From positions 1,420,271 through 1,484,270 of the forward strand of contig CM063311.1 in assembly GCA_032173965.1 (NCBI GenBank): a stretch of DNA of 64,000 nt. The letters run 5' to 3'. Made by a program: the position numbers and the translations under genes. Origin of the DNA: Sitta carolinensis. Its lineage: Eukaryota; Chordata; Aves; Passeriformes; Sittidae. Shown in pieces: positions 44,766-60,330 of this stretch. Positions within the stretch are counted from its first letter, which is position 1; every line of letters starts with the position of its first letter. The notes beneath the pieces were generated by a model that was given only the letters and a program-made list of their open reading frames with translations, was not told where the DNA came from and searched no databases.

Positions 44766-44961
44766 CAGCACCCTGAGCTGCTCCCCCCGAGCCCCCAGAC
44801 CCCTCTCCGGACTGCCCGGGCCCTCACAGTCCCTCCCCCACTACCCAGAAGCCCCCCCATGATCCCTAAAGCCCCCCTCCCAGCGCCTCCACCCTCTCCA
44901 CGACCCCCAACCAACACCCCCCCACCACCACAGCACACCACAACCCGCATCGCCAGCAGCT

Positions 44962-44967
44962 TTTAAT
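44962..44967 (-). terminator. MRPS12: ATTAAA poly(A) signal, MRPS12
   Basis: Minus-strand ATTAAA about 100 bp beyond the MRPS12 stop; no AATAAA is closer. Confidence 0.5.
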
Positions 44968-45069
44968 CCGAACAACACCCGGGAGCCGGCGCATCCCGGA
45001 CCTGGGCATCCTCACCCTAGGCTGGGCGCACTCTCGGGACCCCCGTAACGAGGACCACCCCCCCCCCCC

Positions 45070-45595
45070 TCATTTCTTCGCCTGCACGTGGGCGCAGTCG
45101 TATTTGCCCCGCACCACGGTGAGTTTGACGCCGGGCAGGTCCTGGGTGCGCCCGCCCTGCACCAGCACGATGTGGTGCTCCTGCAGGTTGTGACCCTCGC
45201 CCGGCACGAAGGCGATCACCTCCCGGCCGGTGCTGAGCCGCACCCGCACGCACCGGCGGTTCGCGGAGTTGGGTTTCTTGGGCTTTCGGATCAGGTTCTT
45301 CAGCACCACGCCCTTGATCTGGGGGCGGCCCAGGGTGGGCCCCGGTTTGCGGGGAGGGGGCGCGGGGCGGCCCCGCCGGTGCATCTGGTTCAGCGTGGCC
45401 ATGGCGGCGGAGGGGGGAGGAGGAGGAGGCGGCGACGGGAGGAGCAGCCCCGGACCTGCGGAGGGGACACGGAGAGGGGTCAGGCGGTTTTTTTTTTGGG
45501 GAGGGAGCGGCGGGTTTCGGGGAGGGAAGGGGGGTGATCGACGCACTGCAGCGGGGCAGCGAGGCGGCGGCCCTGAGCACGGCGCGGAGCGACAT
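45070..45595 (-). CDS. MRPS12: mitochondrial small ribosomal subunit protein uS12m
   Basis: Decoding-site protein of the 28S mitoribosomal subunit. Two coding exons: 45547-45595 ([16 protein letters not shown], an amphipathic basic presequence) and 45070-45455. Phases join cleanly to about 144 residues against 138 in human. The second exon has a proline-rich linker ([15 protein letters not shown]) and then the conserved S12 body: [60 protein letters not shown], and [19 protein letters not shown]. No frame break. It lies on the same strand as SARS2, whereas in mammals SARS2 and MRPS12 are head-to-head. Here MRPS12 is instead divergent from PAK4. Confidence 0.95.
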
Positions 45596-46335
45596 CTCCG
45601 AGGCGCTGAGAAGAGAAGGCGCGGTCAGAACGGCCTGGGGAGGGCACCGGGGAGCAGCGAGGAGCGGCGGCACCGGAGCCCCCACGTTCCCTTCAGCGCG
45701 CCGCCATCTCACCCCGACCCGAGCGCACCGCGCTGCAATTGGACAGCGCAGATGCCAATCTCCAGATCTCTTCGGTGATTGGTCGAGCTACCGCTTAACC
45801 CCGCCCTAGCCCCCGCCGCGCCCCCTCAGCGGCAACTTCCGTCTTAAGCCCCGCCCCTCCTGCTTTAACCCCCGCCCATTTCCATGTTCCTCCCCGTCCT
45901 AGGCCGCGCCTCCTTTCCCATATTAGGCTCGTCTCTTTGTGGCCCCGCCCTCGGTGGGCGTGGTCTGTCGCCGCGGCGACGCGGGCGTGGGAGGACCCGG
46001 ATGTGCCTCGCTCCCAACATGGCGGCGGCGGCGGCCGAGTGAGGCCTGAGGGGGCGCGGCGGGGCCGAGGGGCTGGGAGGGATTTGGGAATTTCGGGGGC
46101 TCCCGGTGCGAACCCCGCCCCGCCGGCACCGCGGGACTCCGTGGTGATGGCGCGGGGCTCGGGGGGTGGGCTCGGAGGGGGTTCGAGGCTCCCCAAACCC
46201 CGCTGGGGGGGGGGGGGGGGCGGCATTCCCCGGCTGGAATTCCGGGAGCGCCTCGGGATGTGGATGCGGCATCCCCCGGCCTGAAATTCCCCCCGGAGGA
46301 GGAGGTCCTGAGGGAATTCCCTTCTTCCCGTGCAG
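45596..46335. promoter_or_regulatory. divergent MRPS12/PAK4 CpG-rich intergenic region
   Basis: About 700 bp with ATTGG inverted CCAAT boxes (45738-45742, 45778-45782), CCGCCC/CCCCGCCC boxes, and an AACATGGCGGC (YY1-like) near 46016 that may mark the PAK4 first exon. TSS positions are not determinable here. Confidence 0.55.
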
Positions 46336-46396
46336 CGCTTTGCCCCCCGGAGGACCCGGAATGCGGAGCTGAGGCAGGAAGGTTTTCCCTTGGAAG
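46336..46396 (+). other. PAK4: candidate non-coding 5' exon of PAK4
   Basis: Bounded by a good acceptor (CTTCTTCCCGTGCAG) and donor (TGGAAG|GTAGGAAG), no ATG-led open frame of note. The first PAK4 coding exon is 4.2 kb downstream, so a leader exon is expected in this area. Confidence 0.5.
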
Positions 46397-46559
46397 GTAG
46401 GAAGCGGATCCCGGATTAATTCCCGGGGTTTTTTGTACCGCGGCGGTTTGGGGGTCTCCTCCGCGCGCTCCCCTCCTGCCCCAGAGCCCTGGGGGGGATT
46501 TTTCCAGCGTTTCCTGTGGATTTGGGTCAGGAATTCCAAGGCAGCTGGGATTCCTCAGG

Positions 46560-49500
46560 AATGTCCTAACTCCTCAAAATCAGCGTTTCCCCCAATTTTG
46601 GCGCAGTGGGAAGGGGAATTTCCATCCCCCCTGGGTTTCGTGGAGTTCCCGTCGCCGTTCCTCAACACAGTAAGAGAAAAAAAATTCAGAAAACTCCTCT
46701 GGATTTGGGCTTTTAGCTGTGTTTTCCCTGTAATTTAGCGAATTTTCAGATAAGTCGCGGTGGAATAGAGGGATTGACCCGCGGTCGGCTTGGAAAGAAG
46801 TGGAAATTTGGTTTATGGGGAATGCCCAGATGCGGAAGAGATTCAGCAATCCTTTGGATTGCCCAGAACTTCCCGCTCCCGACATTCCCTGTTGGGGTAA
46901 AAAGTGGGAATTTGGTCACCGACATCTCGATAATGGCTGAGGGACGAGCAGGAATTTCTCCGGGTTTTCCAGGGAGAAATTCCGAGGGTATTCCTGCCCG
47001 TGGCTTTAATTAATCAATCTTTTAATGTGTTCATTCCCGTGGGATAAGCCCCGGGTTCCCTGGAGCCCTGGGAGGAATGCCTGGGTTTTCTCCCGAACCA
47101 GCCCCAGGAGGGATTTTGCCGTTTTCCTGGATTTTGGTGAACTGGATCGTTGCTGATTAATTGGATCATGGTTAATTGGTTCTTCCTTCGCTCCGAGCCG
47201 GAGATTCCCGACGTCCCTCCCTCCCTCTCCCTGCACTTCCAGCTCTGGGAAAACTTCCTGTTGCAGGAAAAGAGCCGAATTCCGCCGCAATTCCTCTTTC
47301 TTTTACACCTTTTTCCTTCTTCTCCCGTTTCCCGGTTCTGCTTTTCCCACTCCTTTCCCCGCTCTCCCGCTTCCCTCCCGTCCCGCTTCTCCCGGTCGAT
47401 CGCGGAAAGCTTGGAGCCGTTGATTCCCTTTTTCCCAGGAGTTCGGATCTCCTGGTTCCCTTCCCGGATCTTTTCCTGCTCGGGCGGGCTTTGGAGGCTC
47501 CTCGTGGGTGACGGGATTCCTGGAATTCCGGGATTCCCCCGGGCAAAGGCCGGCGCTTCTTCTCCATTCTCCTCCTCCGGCAGATCCAGCCGGGCCGGTC
47601 CGACCGCGGCTTTCCCGGGATTCCAGCCCGGGATCCTGAGCGCTCTGCGGGAATGCCGGATTCCAGCCCGGGATCCCGACCCTCTGCGGAATCCGGGATT
47701 CCAGCCCGGGATCCTGACCTCTGCAGGAATCCGGGATTCCAGCCCGGGATCCTGACCCCTCTGCGGAATCCGGGATTCCAGCCCGGGATCCTGAGCGCTC
47801 TGCGGGAATGCACGGATTCCAGCCCGGGATCCTGAGCGCTCGCGGACACGATTCAGCCCGGGAACCTGACCCTGCGAATCGGGATTCCAGCCCGGGATCC
47901 TGAGCGCTCTGCGGGAATGCCGAGATTCCAGCCCGGGATCCTGACCCCTGTACGGGATTCCCGGGATCCTGACCCCTCTGCAGGAATCCCGGGATTCCAG
48001 CCCGGGATCCCGACCCCTGTGCGAGGAAAACCCCTCGGGGCCGCTCCCGGCGGGATCCGGCTGAGCTTTGGGATCGCGGCGCGGGTCGGGAGGAGGCGAT
48101 TTCACCGATCCTGCCGGAATTCCAGGACGCTTTGATCCGTCCCTGTCGCCTTAAGGAGCCGCTTCCCGAGGATCCCGAATTCCCGCTTGGGGCCGCGGAG
48201 TTTTTTCATGGAAGATTTGGATTTGAGGGGGGGGGTGGGTTTGGAATCTCTTCCTGTTCCGGCTGGCACCAGGAAAATAATTCCCCAAAAGGAAAACCCA
48301 AAAACGCCTCGGGGATTTTCCAGCTGAGATTTTGGCTCTTCCCTGTTCTTCCCAAGAGGATCAAACCCAGCATGAGCTCGGGATTCAGGGAACTTTAGGG
48401 GAAAATAAAAAAAAAAAAAAAAAAAGACGGGAAGAAGAGGTGGGAATGCGGGGTAAGTTTTCCATCTGGCGGAATTTTCCATGCACCCTTTTTCCCCCTT
48501 TTCCTTTCCTTTTTCATCCCAAAGCTGCCAGCACGATTCCCACCAGGACTCAGCGGGAATGCTGCTGATTTGTGGGGAATTTTTAGGGATAATGTGAGAA
48601 TATTCAGCCTGGCGTGGACTCAGTTCCTTGTTAATTGGTAACTAATTAAACCCCGCTGGGATCCCAGGAATGTGACCTGGGAAGGGCTGAGGAATAAGCT
48701 CACCCCCTCCTGGCCCTCATCCCGCCCTCTGGAATTCTTCAGAACCTTTCTGCCTCTGCCCAGGTTTTCCCCAACCTGGTGATAAAAAAATGGGATTTTT
48801 GGGGTGAAATCCTGTGGATTTGGTGTCCAGAATCCCTGGATGCTGCACCTCCCTGATGTTCCGGCTGACCTGGATCATCCTTGGATATTTCCCATGGAAT
48901 TCCCATCAGGAAAAGCCCAAAGCAGCGGATTTTAAATTTTCCCACTCCAAATTCAGCTGATTTCCCCAAACGAGGAGAATTTTCCATCGGGAAAATGGGA
49001 TTTTGGCAATCCTGGAAGGATCCTGGAAAGGTGGAAGGAGGGATCAGCCCAGGATGAGCAGGGAAAATGTGGAACACGGGGAATTCTGACTGTTTTTTGG
49101 CTGGGGGCCAAAGTGGAAAAGGAGGAAAGCTTTGTGCTGGATCATTGGTTTAAGGAGAAAACCTCAAAGATTGGGAAAAACAGTGAGAAAACCTTGGAAG
49201 CAGTGGGATTCTGGAGCCTGGAAAATGAGATTGAGCCAAGGAGCTGGAAAAAAATGGAGGAAACAGCGGGAAATGGGCACCAGGAAAAGCAGTGGAAGTG
49301 GGAAGAGCGGACCTGCCCAGGATCCAGGGGATTTTGGGACCATTCCCAGTGGGATTCCTGGCCTCGCTGGATCACATTCTCAAAACCCTCATGTCAGCTC
49401 GTTCCAGGCGTGGAAAACCAGGGGATGAATGGAAAAACAGGGAGCCAATGGATTCATCCCATTTCCAAGTGGGAATTTCTGGTGCTCCTGGAGTTTCCAA

Positions 49501-49680
49501 GCTTGGACTTGGGGGAAAAATGGGAAGTGATTGGATAAAAGTGGGGGATGTTGGACAGAAGTGGGCAGCAGATGGATAAAAGTCGTTCCAGCGGGGGGAT
49601 TTTCGGGGCTGAATCCGTCCATCCCTACGTGTCTCATCCCAACAACATTTCCAGTTCATTCCATGCTGACAGTGGGATTT
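46560..49680. other. PAK4: PAK4 5' intron, mostly single-copy
   Basis: The least repetitive 3 kb of the window. Apart from 47620-48020 (next entry) I see no gene, RNA gene or transposon. TAATTGG/AATTAA-rich segments near 48630-48650 and 47150-47175 could be conserved regulatory DNA. Confidence 0.5.
47620..48020. repeat. GGATTCCAGCCCGGGATCCTGA repeat
   Basis: About eleven units of 30-45 bp (attccagcccgggatcctga plus gcgctctgcgggaatgc). Several units near 47830-47885 and 47950 have dropouts. Confidence 0.9.
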
Positions 49681-49689
49681 GGGCACTGA

Positions 49690-50530
49690 TCCCGTTCCCA
49701 GGGACATTTCCCATTGTAACACTGGAGTTCAGGGCTGATCCCATTCCCAGGGCTGGATTTCAGGGACTGATCCCATTCCCAGGGCTGGATTTCAGTGCTG
49801 ATCCCATTCCCAGGGCTGGATTTCAGGGACTGATCCCATTCCCAGGGCTGGATTTCAGTGCTGATCCCATTCCCAGGGCTGGATTTCAGGGCTGATCCCA
49901 TTCCCAGGGCTGGATCTCATTGCCCAATCCCATTCCCAGGGCTGGATTTTGAGGCTAACCCCACTCCCAGGGCTGGCTCTCATTGCCCCATCCCCTTCCC
50001 ACTCTCAGTTCCCATTCCCAGGGCTGGATCTCAGCTCCCCATCCCCATTCCCACTCTCAGTTCCCATTCCTCCCCCCCTCACCCCGGGATTTCAGTGCCC
50101 AATCCTGTTCCCCAGGGCTGAATCTCAGCTCCCAACCCCATCCCCACTCTCAGTTCCCATTCCTCCCCCCTAACCCCAGGATTTCAGGGACTGATCCCAC
50201 TCCCAGGCTGCTCTCATGCCATCCCCATTCCACTCTCAGTTCCATTTCTCCCCCTAACCCAGGTTCAGACTGATCCCATTCGGGCTGGCTCTCATTGCCC
50301 CATCCCCATTCCCACTCTCAGTTCCCATTTCTCCCCCCCTAACCCCAGGGTTTCAGGGACTGATCCCATTCCCAGGGCTGGCTCTCATTGCCCCATCCCA
50401 TTCCCACTCTCAGTTCCCATTCCTCCCCCCCTAACCCCGGGATTTCAGTGCCCAATCCTGTTCCCAGGGCTGGATCTCAGCTCCCAACCCCACTCCCACT
50501 CTCAGTTCCCACTCTCCCCCCCTCACCCCG
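49690..50530. repeat. CCCATTCCCAGGGCTGGATT minisatellite before PAK4 coding exon 1
   Basis: About 27 units of 25-50 bp: first ctgatcccattcccagggctgg, then longer units with cactctcagttcccattcc. It reaches to about 50 bp before the start-codon exon; a patch at 50200-50285 has many single-base losses. Confidence 0.9.
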
Positions 50531-50578
50531 GGAATTTCTCCTCCCGCGCCCTCTCCAGGCTCGCCGTGTCCCCGGGCC

Positions 50579-55635
<5,057 letters not shown>

Positions 55636-56363
55636 GCGCCCCCCACCCCGGGGGAGACCCCCCCGGGCCCCTCCTGCTCCTCCTGCTTGGCAGCACCTCG
55701 AACCGGAGTGGGACTGGGATATCCTGGGGGCAGCAGCCCCCCCAACCTGTACTACTGAGCTGGGGACCCCACAGCAGAGATTTTGGGGGGGGGCAGCTGT
55801 CATCCCAGAGATTTGGGGATGCAGGGGCTCCTCCTGGTCCCTCCCACCTTTGGGACCCATTGTGGGTATTTCCCCGGTTTTTTGTTTTTTATTTTTTTGG
55901 GGTTTTTTTTAGCCCCCCCCTCTTTTCTACCCCTCTCAGGCCCTGGGGTGTGGCCCCCCCCCCTACATCTCCGTGAGAGCGGGGTCCCCAAAACTACAGC
56001 CCCCCGTCTCCCCACCACACCACACTACTGATTCGGGGTGTGTCCCCCCTCCCCGGGCTCTCCTCGCCTGGTTTTTTGATTTTTGGGGGTTTTTTTTGTT
56101 TTTTTTTTTTCTCAATTCCTTCTTCCCCCCCCTCAACACTCCCCCTTGCCCCCACGGTTTTGTTTTTTAACAAAGTGATATTTATATGGTCGGGTTTTGT
56201 ACCACGTGGGACAGGGGGGCCCCAGGGGGACACGGGGCCCCCCCCAAATTACACGTGTCCTTTTGGACCCTCGGCGTGCTGTGTGGTTCTTTGGGCGGGT
56301 GGGGGTCACCTCCCACCTTCCCATGGGGTAGGGGGCTTGGGGACAGCCCCCCTCCCCAATAAA
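55636..56363 (+). other. PAK4: PAK4 3' UTR with AATAAA
   Basis: About 730 bp of GC-rich sequence with T runs ending at AATAAA (56358-56363). No other gene seen. The signal is followed by the SYCN signal on the other strand at 56399-56404. Confidence 0.65.
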
Positions 56364-56398
56364 GGACCCCCAGGCAGGAGCTGCTGCTGCCTCAGGGC

Positions 56399-56404
56399 TT
56401 TATT
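56399..56404 (-). terminator. SYCN: AATAAA poly(A) signal, SYCN
   Basis: Minus-strand AATAAA (TTTATT on +) only 35 bp beyond the PAK4 signal. If used, the SYCN 3' UTR is about 1.6 kb and includes the two minisatellites. Confidence 0.55.
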
Positions 56405-56469
56405 GACGGCTCGGGGGGCGCAGGGGACGTGGAGGGGCTCGCGAGGGGCTGGGCCTGGGCTGGCCCCCG

Positions 56470-57215
56470 ATGGTGGATCTTGGCCAGCTTGGCTCACATC
56501 AGCTCAGCCTGGCTCACATCAGCTCAGCCTGGCTCACATCAGCTCAGCTTGGCTCACATCAGCTCAGCCTGGCTCACATCAGCTCAACCTGGCTCACATT
56601 AGTCCAGTTTGGCTCACATCAGCCCAGCCTGGCTCACATCAGCTCAGCCTGGCTCACATTAGTCCAGTTTGGCTCACATCAGCTCAGCTCGCTCACATCA
56701 GCTCAGCTTGGCTCACATTAGTCCAGTTTGGCTCACATCAGCCCAGCTGGCTCACATCAGCCCAGCCTGGCTCACATTAGTCCAGTTTGGCTCACATCAG
56801 CCCAGCTTGGCTCACATCAGCCCAGCCTGGCTCACATCAGCTCAGCTTGGCTCACATTAGTCCAGTTTGGCTCACATCAGCCCAGCCTGGCTCACATTAG
56901 TCCAGTTTGGCTCACATTAGTCCAGCTTGGCTCACATCAGCTCACTCGCTCAAATCAGTTCAGTTTGGCTCACATCAGCCAGCCTGGCTCACATCAGCCC
57001 AGCCTGGCTCACATCAGCCCAGCCTGGCTCACATCAGCCCAGCCTGGCTCACATTAGTCCAGTTTGGCTCACATTAGTCCATTTGGCTCACATTAGTCCA
57101 GTTGGCTCACATCAGCTCAGCTTGGCTCACATCAGCCCAGCCTGGCTCACATCAGCCCAGCCTGGCTCACATCAGCCCAGCCTGGCTCACATCAGCACCT
57201 CTTGGCCAGCTTGGG
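56470..57215. repeat. GGCTCACATCAGCTCAGCCT 20-bp minisatellite
   Basis: About 36 head-to-tail 20-bp units with two main alleles (...catcagcccagcct and ...cattagtccagttt) interleaved in patches. A few units have 1-2 base losses. Confidence 0.95.
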
Positions 57216-57239
57216 CATGGTTTGGCCCACATGGACTCA

Positions 57240-58000
57240 CAGTGACCCACGCTGGCTCACGCTGACCCACGATGACTTTGATAAACTCACGTTGACTCTG
57301 ATAAACCCACGATGATTTGACCACGTTGCTCACGTTGACCCATGCTGACTTTGATAAACCCACGATGATCCCACGTTGTTTTCACCCACGCTGGCTCACG
57401 TTGACCCATGGTGACTCTGATAAACCCACGTTGACTCTGCCCCACGATGACTTGATAAACCCACGATGACTTTGATAGACCCACGTTGCCTCTGCCAAAC
57501 CCACAATGATTTTGACCCACGTTGACTCTGCCAAACCCACGTTGACTCTGATAAACCCACATGATTTTGACCCATCAGCTCATGTTACCCACGCTGCTCA
57601 CGTTGACCCACGCTGGCTCACGTTGACCCACGTTGCCTCTGCCAAACCCACGATGACTTTGCCCCACGTTGCCCCTGCCAAACCCACGTTGACTCTGATA
57701 AACCCACGATGATTTTGACCCATGTGAGCTCATGTTGACCCACGCTGGCTCACGTTGACCCACGCTGGCTCACGTTGACCCACGTTGCCTCTGCCAAACC
57801 CACGATGACTTTGCCCCACGTTGCCCCTGCCAAACCCACGCTGACTCTGATAAACCCACGATGATTTTGCCCCACGCTGGCTCACGTTGACCCACATTGC
57901 CTCTGCCAAACCCCCGCTGACTTTGCCCCACGCTGCCCCTGCCCAACCCACGCTGACTCTGATAAACCCCCGCTGACTTTGCCCCACGCTGCCCCTGCCG
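57240..58000. repeat. GCTCACGTTGACCCACGCTG / ATAAACCCACGATGACTTTG repeat
   Basis: About 35 units of 18-20 bp related to each other by GTTGACCCACG and AAACCCACG cores, abutting the SYCN stop codon. Confidence 0.92.
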
Positions 58001-58036
58001 AGCCCCCGTCGCCTGTGCCCCTCCTCGCTCCGCCGC

Positions 58037-58444
58037 TCACTTGCAGGTGCAGTAGTACCCGCGGATGGCGTCGTTCCAGTCGCCGAAGAGCCCCCGGCGC
58101 ACCTCCTGCAGCCGCGGCACCGCGCCGGCCCCGAACTTGCGCGAGTTGCCCCTCTTGGCCCTGCGCGACCACACCGTGAGCTCGCACTTGGTGCCCACCA
58201 CGAGGGAGGAGGCGCGGGCGTTCCAGCCCTCGGGCATGTAGGGCACGTCGCTGCCCGGCAGCACCGGCAGCGCGGCCCCGGCGCAGCACTCGTTGTAGTA
58301 GGGCTGTTGTCGGCGTAGAGCAGGGCGCACAGCCGGGTGCCGTTGGCGGGGCGCAGGTCGGCGGCCGAGGGGCACTGAGCCTGCACGCCCCTGCCCAGCG
58401 CGGCCAGCGCGGCCAGCAGCGTCAGCAGCACGCGCCGAGGCCAT
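58037..58444 (-). CDS. SYCN: syncollin
   Basis: Small secreted/luminal protein of pancreatic zymogen granules that binds the inner membrane face and affects exocytosis. The 408-bp span corresponds to about 135 residues, the family size. Pieces: a hydrophobic signal peptide (LLTLLAALAALGRGVQAQ), CPSAADLRPANGTRLCALLY, then PYYNECCAGAALPVLPG, DVPYMPEGWNARASSLVVG, CELTVWSRRAKRGNSRKFGA and RGLFGDWNDAIRGYYCTC. The conserved cysteines and the WN...ASSLV, CELTVWSR and GDW.NAI motifs identify syncollin. The ATG at 58444 is in frame with the C-terminal part, while the signal-peptide segment is in another frame, so two compensating indels (near 58435 and 58305) are present. Single coding exon as far as I can see. 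Confidence 0.9.
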   Translation of the reverse strand: MASARAADAAGRAGRAGQGRAGSVPLGRRPAPRQRHPAVRPALRRQQPYYNECCAGAALPVLPGSDVPYMPEGWNARASSLVVGTKCELTVWSRRAKRGNSRKFGAGAVPRLQEVRRGLFGDWNDAIRGYYCTCK

Positions 58445-58515
58445 GGCTGTCACCTGTGTCACCGCCGGGGCCGTGGCTGTCACCTGTGTCACCGCCGGGC
58501 TCGGTTATACCGCGC
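58445..58515 (-). promoter_or_regulatory. SYCN: SYCN promoter/5' UTR with duplicated E-box
   Basis: Two tandem copies of about 33 bp, each with ggctgtcacctgtgtcaccg (CACCTG E-box), then minus-strand GGTATAACC, TATA-like, about 60 bp upstream of the start. E-boxes of this type are bound by PTF1 in acinar genes; that role is inferred. Confidence 0.4.
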
Positions 58516-58599
58516 CCCCAAGGTCGGGGGGTGGGACCGCGCTGGGAAGGGTCCCAGGTGTGCGGCGGCTCCCCGGGAAGGGGCACAGGTGTGGGGGGG

Positions 58600-58945
58600 G
58601 TCCCGAGGTCTGCAGATGGCCCCCCACACACACACACACACACAGCATGGGAAGGGGCACAGGTGTGTGGGGGGAGCCTCCCCCTGGCTGCCCGCTCTGC
58701 AAGGGAGGTGCTGGGAGCCCCCCAAATCTGCCGGCTGGGATGCGGTGGTTGGGGGTCCCCCCGAGGTTTGCAGCCCCCGCAGGAGGGGTCTCAGGGGTTG
58801 GGACCCCCCCACACACACACACGCTGCAGGTGTTTCTGTCACCTCCACCTGGGAAGGGACACAGGTGACCCCCCCGGGCCCCCCCAGCCCGACCTTGGGG
58901 ACGGGGGGGGGGACACCCAAGGCCGGGCTGGGGCCCCGGGCTCTG
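58600..58945. other. SYCN-LRFN1 spacer with (CA)n
   Basis: Short CA repeats at 58625-58644 and 58809-58821 inside otherwise unremarkable GC-rich sequence. No gene recognised. Confidence 0.5.
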
Positions 58946-58946
58946 T

Positions 58947-59090
58947 ATGCAAATGAGGGCGTAATTACCCGGGGCTTTTGCCGGTTGGCCCCGCCTCCTC
59001 TTTGCATATTCATGAGCCCATCGCGGTCCCGCCGAGCTCCTCCACGGTCACCATGGCGACCACTGGGGGTGGGGATTGTCGCCTCATTAG
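58947..59090. promoter_or_regulatory. candidate homeodomain/POU enhancer
   Basis: A compact non-repetitive stretch with a perfect octamer ATGCAAAT (58947-58954), TAATTA (58962-58967), TTTGCATATTCAT (59001-59013) and CATTAG (59083-59088). It sits between the SYCN promoter and LRFN1 3' end. Function inferred from motif clustering only. Confidence 0.4.
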
Positions 59091-59308
59091 CCCAGTCCTG
59101 TCCCGCCCACATTGTGGGGAGGGGGGGACAGAGCGGGTGGGAGAGGATGGGGGGGACTCGGGGGTCGTGTGGGGCTGAGACCCCCCCAGGGAATAAAAGC
59201 CCCCATCCCGAGCAGAGACCCCTCCCTAAAAGACAGAGGGGCCCCTCCCGCCGCCGGAGCCCCCTCCCCACTCACACTCGTGTTTCTGCCCCGGGGGGGC
59301 CACAGGTT

Positions 59309-59314
59309 TTTAAT
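59309..59314 (-). terminator. LRFN1: ATTAAA poly(A) signal, LRFN1
   Basis: Minus-strand ATTAAA about 1 kb beyond the LRFN1 stop. The 59320-60330 interval is then GC-rich 3' UTR with no other gene seen. Confidence 0.45.
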
Positions 59315-60330
59315 GTAAAAACTCGTGTTAAACACTGCGGGGGAGCCCGAGGGGGGCGGCTGGTGTGGGGGGGCGGCGTTTTGGGGCGGGGGGGGGCTGG
59401 GGAGGAGCTGAGGCATTTCGGGGTGGGGAGGAAATGGGGCTGGGAGGGAAATGGGGGGCTGGGGGAGCCCCCCCAGGGTTATCCAGACCAGCCAGATAGG
59501 AACCCCCGGGTCGAGCTGGGGGGGGGGGGCAGAGGCCACGGGGGGGGGGACACACGGGGGGTCCCCAGGCATCCGGGGCCCCCCCCTTTTTCCCCCCATC
59601 CCCTCCCCACGGAGGGGTTTTGGGGGGCGGGGGGCTGCGGGTCTCGTGTCATCTGTGCAGAGATGTCGGGGGCGTGCGCGGGGCCCCCCCGGCCCGGCCG
59701 AAGGCACCGCGGGGGGGGCGGGCCGGGCGCGCGCGTGGGTTTTTTTGGGGGGGGGGGGCACACAAATGTTGGGGCGCACACGCGAGTCCCAAGTGCGCAT
59801 CTCGGGGGGCGGGGGGGAGGGTTGGGAAGGGGACACGCGTGGGGGGCACACACGCGAGTCCCCAGCGAGTGTCCGGATTTTTTTTTGGGGGGGGGGCACA
59901 GGTGTGTCCGGACGCGCCAGGCGCGATTCGGGGGCGCACGTCGAGTCCCGGGCGCGGCCCTGTCGCGATCCCCACGCGTGTCGCGGTGCCCGCACATGTC
60001 GGAGGTCCCCACGCGGGTTTTTTTCAGGGGGAAAGGTTTGCATACAGGTACCCCCAGGGCGGGGAGAGGGGGGTGGGGGGGACACCTGGGGGTTCCCAAT
60101 GGCACCTGGTGGCACCCACGGGGATCCCAAATGGGTCCGGGGGGCACCCGGGCGAGCCCCCCCCACCCTCTGCAAGAGCCGCCGGGGCTGCGTTTGGTCT
60201 CCGGGGACCACCCGGGGGAGGGTCCGGGATGGGGGGGGGTCGGGGTCCCACCGCCGGAGGATCCCGGGAGGGGTCCCGAAGGGGGGAGGGGGGGAGGGGG
60301 GCGGGAATTCCCCCCGTCCCCCCCCCCCCC

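Noticed and set aside
46560..49680. Small plus-strand open frames in PAK4 intron (e.g. 49113-49538)
   Set aside because: No family resemblance, no splice context, ordinary length for chance frames in moderate-GC DNA.
56470..57215. CRISPR-like regular 20-bp periodicity
   Set aside because: The whole unit is repeated, with no unique spacers, in a vertebrate gene context; it is a minisatellite.
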